From NCBI GenBank assembly GCA_019648995.1, contig BLXT01000588.1:1587070-1621034 (forward strand): 33,965 nucleotides of DNA, given 5' to 3'. Below are positions 30,975 through 33,965 of the stretch, one piece after another. Position numbers and translations under genes: made by a program. The stretch comes from Plakobranchus ocellatus. Its lineage: Eukaryota > Mollusca > Gastropoda > Plakobranchidae. The notes below the pieces were generated by a model. It saw only the letters and a list, made by a program, of their open reading frames with translations, ran no database searches and was not told where the DNA came from. Numbering within the stretch: the stretch's first letter is position 1; each line of letters opens with the position of its first letter.

Positions 30975-32555
30975 TGCAATGCTTATAGATTTCATTGTTA
31001 GACACGTGAGGGTGCAACTTTTAACTTTGAACCTAGTTTCAAAATAGCACACTGATATTCTATTTATTATAACTTTTAAATGCTTCTCACGTGTTTAGGG
31101 TTTTTATTGTAACGATGAAACGGTCTGTTTATTGTCAGCTGATTTCTCTCTAAACATAAATGTTTGTGTCAGGGAAAATGAGACATTGTCTTGCATTTTA
31201 CTCATAGCTACATAGTTCAGTGATGAGCGTGGGTTTTTTATTAGGTTATATTAACCAGGCCAGAATACAAAAGGACAAATTTGATGCCGTGCTGAAATTT
31301 GGACTTCATCAAATCTAGCCAATAAGACCAGAATATAATATTTTTTATTATATAGTATTAAAAGAGAAACAACAGAGACTTCTATATGAAAACAACGTGA
31401 TCTCTTAAATTCTGATGCTTGGTTTGGCTTTAAAGAACCAAACAGGAGCCAAAATGAAAAATGCAAGATGGAAAAAATATCTTAAACTGTTAAAACATTT
31501 TTCGAACAGCATCCTCATTATAAAGTACATTCATATTTTCTGAAATGAAATTTTCATCAGTTTGTTAGCATCGGAGACTAACATTTTAATTTTTACAACA
31601 AGTGGCTGGCTTTGTGCCAATCTGGAAAAAATTCACGGTAAAAAACCAAGCAAAAACTAAACTTATCATTTATATCGGAATATCGCAACGGGCATTCTAA
31701 ACTCTCTGCGCTACGAGTATTTATTTTCGTTTTGTACTGCTCTGAGAGGCTAGTCAACTAATTTATCGCAAGAGAAGGCATGTATGAGCAATGTTTTCTT
31801 TTTTCACCTCTACCTCTGTCCTTCATTCTCCTTCCATCGAAATTCTAGGAAGCAAAAGTGCAAAATTAGTGATAAGAACCAATGAAAAAAAATATGTTTC
31901 ACTAGCAATTGATTGTTTTACGAGTGTATTAAGTTGCATTGTCTTATATTTGGTTCAGTTACGTAACATGAGCTAGACGATGTAAATCCATGAGATAAAA
32001 AAAAAATCAGTTTCATTTCCGTTTGGAGTACAACGATTGGCAATTTATTTTCTTGATTCTTAGAACGATTTAAAAAAGAATAAGAAGAAGGAGCCTTGGC
32101 GCTTTGCAACTAAAATAAAGGTCAGATCCTCAGCGTCTTTAGTTTGTCTTACATCCAACAAGAACAAGGTAAGACAATGATTTCTGCAGAGCAGAATCCA
32201 TTTTCTGAAAAGAGAAAATCAATGCAAGCCATTAGACTTAGGCCTAGCTAAAAAGCTTCAAACTTCCACCTTAACTCTCTGAGTTTGACCACAAAGCCAA
32301 GTCAAAACACGGAGAACAACTCAATAACACCCACGGCCCAATTTGAACAATAATTAGTTTGTGATATCTTATTGTCAATGGCAGAGGCATTGACATCCCA
32401 ACTTCGTGGGCTTAAGAGGAATTTATTATCATAAATGAACGAAATCAATATGTATAACATCTATTTCAAATTTTTGTTTCTGTTTGGTTATCTATTTTGA
32501 TTCTCCGTTTCGTGCATTTGGAAGTTCATTACATTATAAATACATAGATGGTTAA
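30973..32555. other. No gene seen (1.6 kb)
   Basis: AT-rich. Frames at 31251-31466 (-) and 31791-31976 (+) are unsupported. An AAG|GTAAGA donor-like site at about 32166 (+) has no clear exon upstream. Confidence 0.5.
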
Positions 32556-32696
32556 CTATTTGATGTGAGAAAAATTACTCGGAACACTTATGTTGAAACT
32601 ACCTTCATACACACGGTGGATTTTACTCACCTTCTCGTTCATTCTCCGTAGAGAGCACTGACAGAACAAAGCGACCAAAAAAGTGGCTTTGTTCTC
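32556..32696 (-). other. Coding-like minus frame crossing a strong donor
   Basis: From 32696 the frame reads ENKATFLVALFCQCSLRRMN, meets GAGAAG|GTGAGT (exon end 32631), and stays open to TAG at 32556 (VSKIHRVYEGSFNISVPSNF...). The open frame through the would-be intron argues for a repeat fragment rather than a spliced exon. There is no ATG before the hydrophobic stretch. The 5' half overlaps the 32652-32706 hairpin. Confidence 0.25.
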
Positions 32697-32706
32697 TCAG
32701 TGCTTT
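32652..32706. repeat. Long hairpin: 19-bp arms with one mismatch, 13-nt loop
   Basis: AGCACTGACAGAACAAAGC (32654-32672) and the reverse complement of 32686-32704 differ at one position. One G-U and one A-U pair extend the stem to 21. The size resembles a microRNA duplex, but I see no paired lower stem. A palindromic end of a mobile element is the alternative. Confidence 0.6.
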
Positions 32707-32975
32707 AGGCAAAACAGATCAAAGCATTTTTATTATTAATTTTAAAATTTGTTTTCGAAAATAAAAATAGAATAAATTAAAAACCTGCTTTGGATTTAAT
32801 GAGACCATTAAATATAGAGCCTATCAGCATTACATTTTGATTTCAGACTGCTTTGTTCCAGAGGTTCTAAAATAGCCTGTGCTAATCTTGGGAAAGTAAT
32901 CCCAAGAACGAACGAATCCTCTAGTCCGCAGAGGTGCTTCAAATCAAAAGATGTTTGTCTTGTCCTAGACTAAAT

Positions 32976-33141
32976 TTTGCACAATGGTTAGGGAACTCGC
33001 CCAGAGATGCGCAGCTAACTTTCTGTCGAAAGCTAACCACTGACGACTGGGCCCGACGGGAGCCTAAAAGCCTACGATAATTTAATTGTAGACGGGATGC
33101 AAACAAACAAACAAACAAACAAACAAACAAACAAACAAACC
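32976..33141 (+). mobile_element. tRNA-derived SINE with (AAAC)10 tail and target-site duplication
   Basis: The head TTGCACAATGGTTAGGGAAC matches a Pol III box A, and a degenerate box B (TGTCGAAAGC) lies about 40 bp on. The body ends GACGGGATGC and is followed by ten AAAC units (33101-33140). ACTAAAT at 32969-32975 recurs at 33142-33148 and is the likely target-site duplication. The element is about 166 bp and non-coding. It would have been moved by a partner LINE; which one is unknown. Confidence 0.72.
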
Positions 33142-33552
33142 ACTAAATCATATATTATACCGGTACACCTAGAATCCCTAATTTTTGCTCTTCTTTAAGT
33201 TCCAGCTTCACGATAGTATTTGCGATATTGAGGATTGTGTTTTTATACTCAATCTGTAAGTTGAAGGAGAAATAGTTATAGCCGATTTAAAGGGTAATTT
33301 ACATTGAATGTGTTCAACATGGTTGTACGTGTGCGTGATATTAGCATACACGAGATGTTCATCTCTTCCTTAATACAAACAGATATAAATAATTTCTGTA
33401 CTGTTTTGTGGCCTACAGTGCATAATTAATTATGTTATGGATTTGCCATCTCCCAAAAAACGTACAGAATGTCTGGTCTTGCAAACGCGAAGTTCAATAT
33501 CATCGGTTTATCTTTGCAATCCACTAGAAATTTTAACATTTTACACACATAG
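33142..33552. other. No gene seen
   Basis: AT-rich flank between the SINE and the CA/TG tract. The frame at 33437-33673 (+) has no support. Confidence 0.5.
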
Positions 33553-33593
33553 ACACACACATACGCATATTGTGTATATGTACGTGTGTGTAT
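33553..33593. repeat. CA/TG inverted dinucleotide tract
   Basis: ACACACACATACGCATA on the left is roughly mirrored by TGTATATGTACGTGTGTGT on the right. The alternating purine-pyrimidine run could form a cruciform or Z-DNA. Confidence 0.7.
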
Positions 33594-33675
33594 GTATTAT
33601 AGCAGTGTTAACAACATCAGAAAATATAATTCTATACGATTACTATATTAATGTATTTCATCATACTGATTAGGA

Positions 33676-33782
33676 ATGGAAGAAAGTAGGTTTCTACACA
33701 CCCAAAAATTATACATTTCTACTACCACTTCTTTCTCTCGATCCATGTATCTAAACAAAGTGGCACGTGCTGCTTCCATCAG
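33676..33782 (+). CDS. Candidate first coding exon of a gene running off the right edge
   Basis: ATG at 33676 sits in strong context (G at -3, G at +4) and opens 35 codons plus 2 nt up to CAG|GTGAGTA, a near-perfect donor (GT at 33783-33784). The peptide MEESRFLHTQKLYISTTTSF continues to SRSMYLNKVARAASI. The second half is rich in Arg, Ser and Ala with few acids, as in mitochondrial targeting peptides, but this is only a resemblance. TGA lies upstream in frame at 33667-33669. The next exon is outside the window. Confidence 0.35.
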
Positions 33783-33965
33783 GTGAGTAATATTTCATCG
33801 GGAAATTCAAAACCATTTCTCTTACTCATCAAACAACTCAATAAGTAGATCTAGGTTACCCCAACCGACTTAACTCTTGCCATGGAAAAAGACAGCATGA
33901 AGACCTGAAAAAAGTTACTCATTACAGGCGCTCTAACCTCAAGCAAGGATCTGGACATTGACCCC

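Noticed and set aside
33001..33060. Minus-strand tRNA-like head (GTCAGTGGTTAGC) at the SINE
   Set aside because: Plus orientation explains the tail, the box A and the target-site duplication better; the minus match is partial antisense symmetry.
32939..33130. Minus-strand 63-codon ORF with CLFVCLFVC repeat
   Set aside because: It is a translation of the SINE and its (AAAC)n tail.

Overview
The window reads as intergenic and intronic DNA from an animal genome. It is AT-rich with very low gene density, metazoan-type splice sites, long simple-sequence arrays, decayed retroelements and three assembly gaps (835, 271 and 4 Ns). A rhodopsin-class exon, a LINE 3' end of a type common in molluscs, an (AAAC)n-tailed tRNA-derived SINE and abundant (ACT)n and (GA)n arrays together fit a lophotrochozoan, most likely a gastropod mollusc. 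That assignment is an inference from style, not from a diagnostic gene.

Only one coding feature is well supported: a first coding exon on the minus strand (3112-3269) encoding the extracellular N-terminus and TM1 of an opsin-like class A GPCR, ending in a clean splice donor. Its 5' side holds a short upstream ORF with a good Kozak context, five nuclear-receptor-like half-sites including a DR1, and a 9-1-9 palindrome. No further exon that keeps the frame is visible downstream within the window. Weaker exon candidates rest on splice signals plus open frames: 5267-5312 (+), 29678-29721 (+), 33676-33782 (+, running off the right end), 2808-2936 (-, contains an in-frame stop) and 24261-24439 (-). 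A single-TM ORF at 3629-3856 (+) lies head-to-head with the opsin exon.

Layout. 1-66: (ACT)n. 319-1131: a G/C-rich near-palindrome cluster and a possible MITE. 2078-3630: opsin locus and coding-like relics. 3946-4130: second (ACT)n. 4.1-8.4 kb: AT-rich, with two structured GC-richer patches. 8.4-9.9 kb: A-rich, CAA-rich and long GA-rich arrays. 11.06-12.12 kb: third (ACT)n array broken by an N gap. 12.1-15.7 kb: mostly featureless. 15.8-22.1 kb: a repeat-dense zone with a dispersed family (four copies), an old duplicated segment, CT/GA arrays, a LINE 3' end and a minisatellite of about 28 bp. 22.4-26 kb: gap, GA and GATA arrays, two coding-like patches. 27.2-30.2 kb: a tRNA-like SINE relic, a CpG-rich patch and a hairpin/acidic-ORF cluster. 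30.9-33.97 kb: GA array, long hairpin, SINE with target-site duplication, candidate first exon.

The genes do not form a pathway, and I see no convincing novel multi-gene system. The most interesting signals are regulatory or structural: the nuclear-receptor site cluster at the opsin start, a perfect 16-bp hairpin overlapping a splice acceptor, a 19-bp hairpin at 32.65 kb, and the inverted-pair repeat family.
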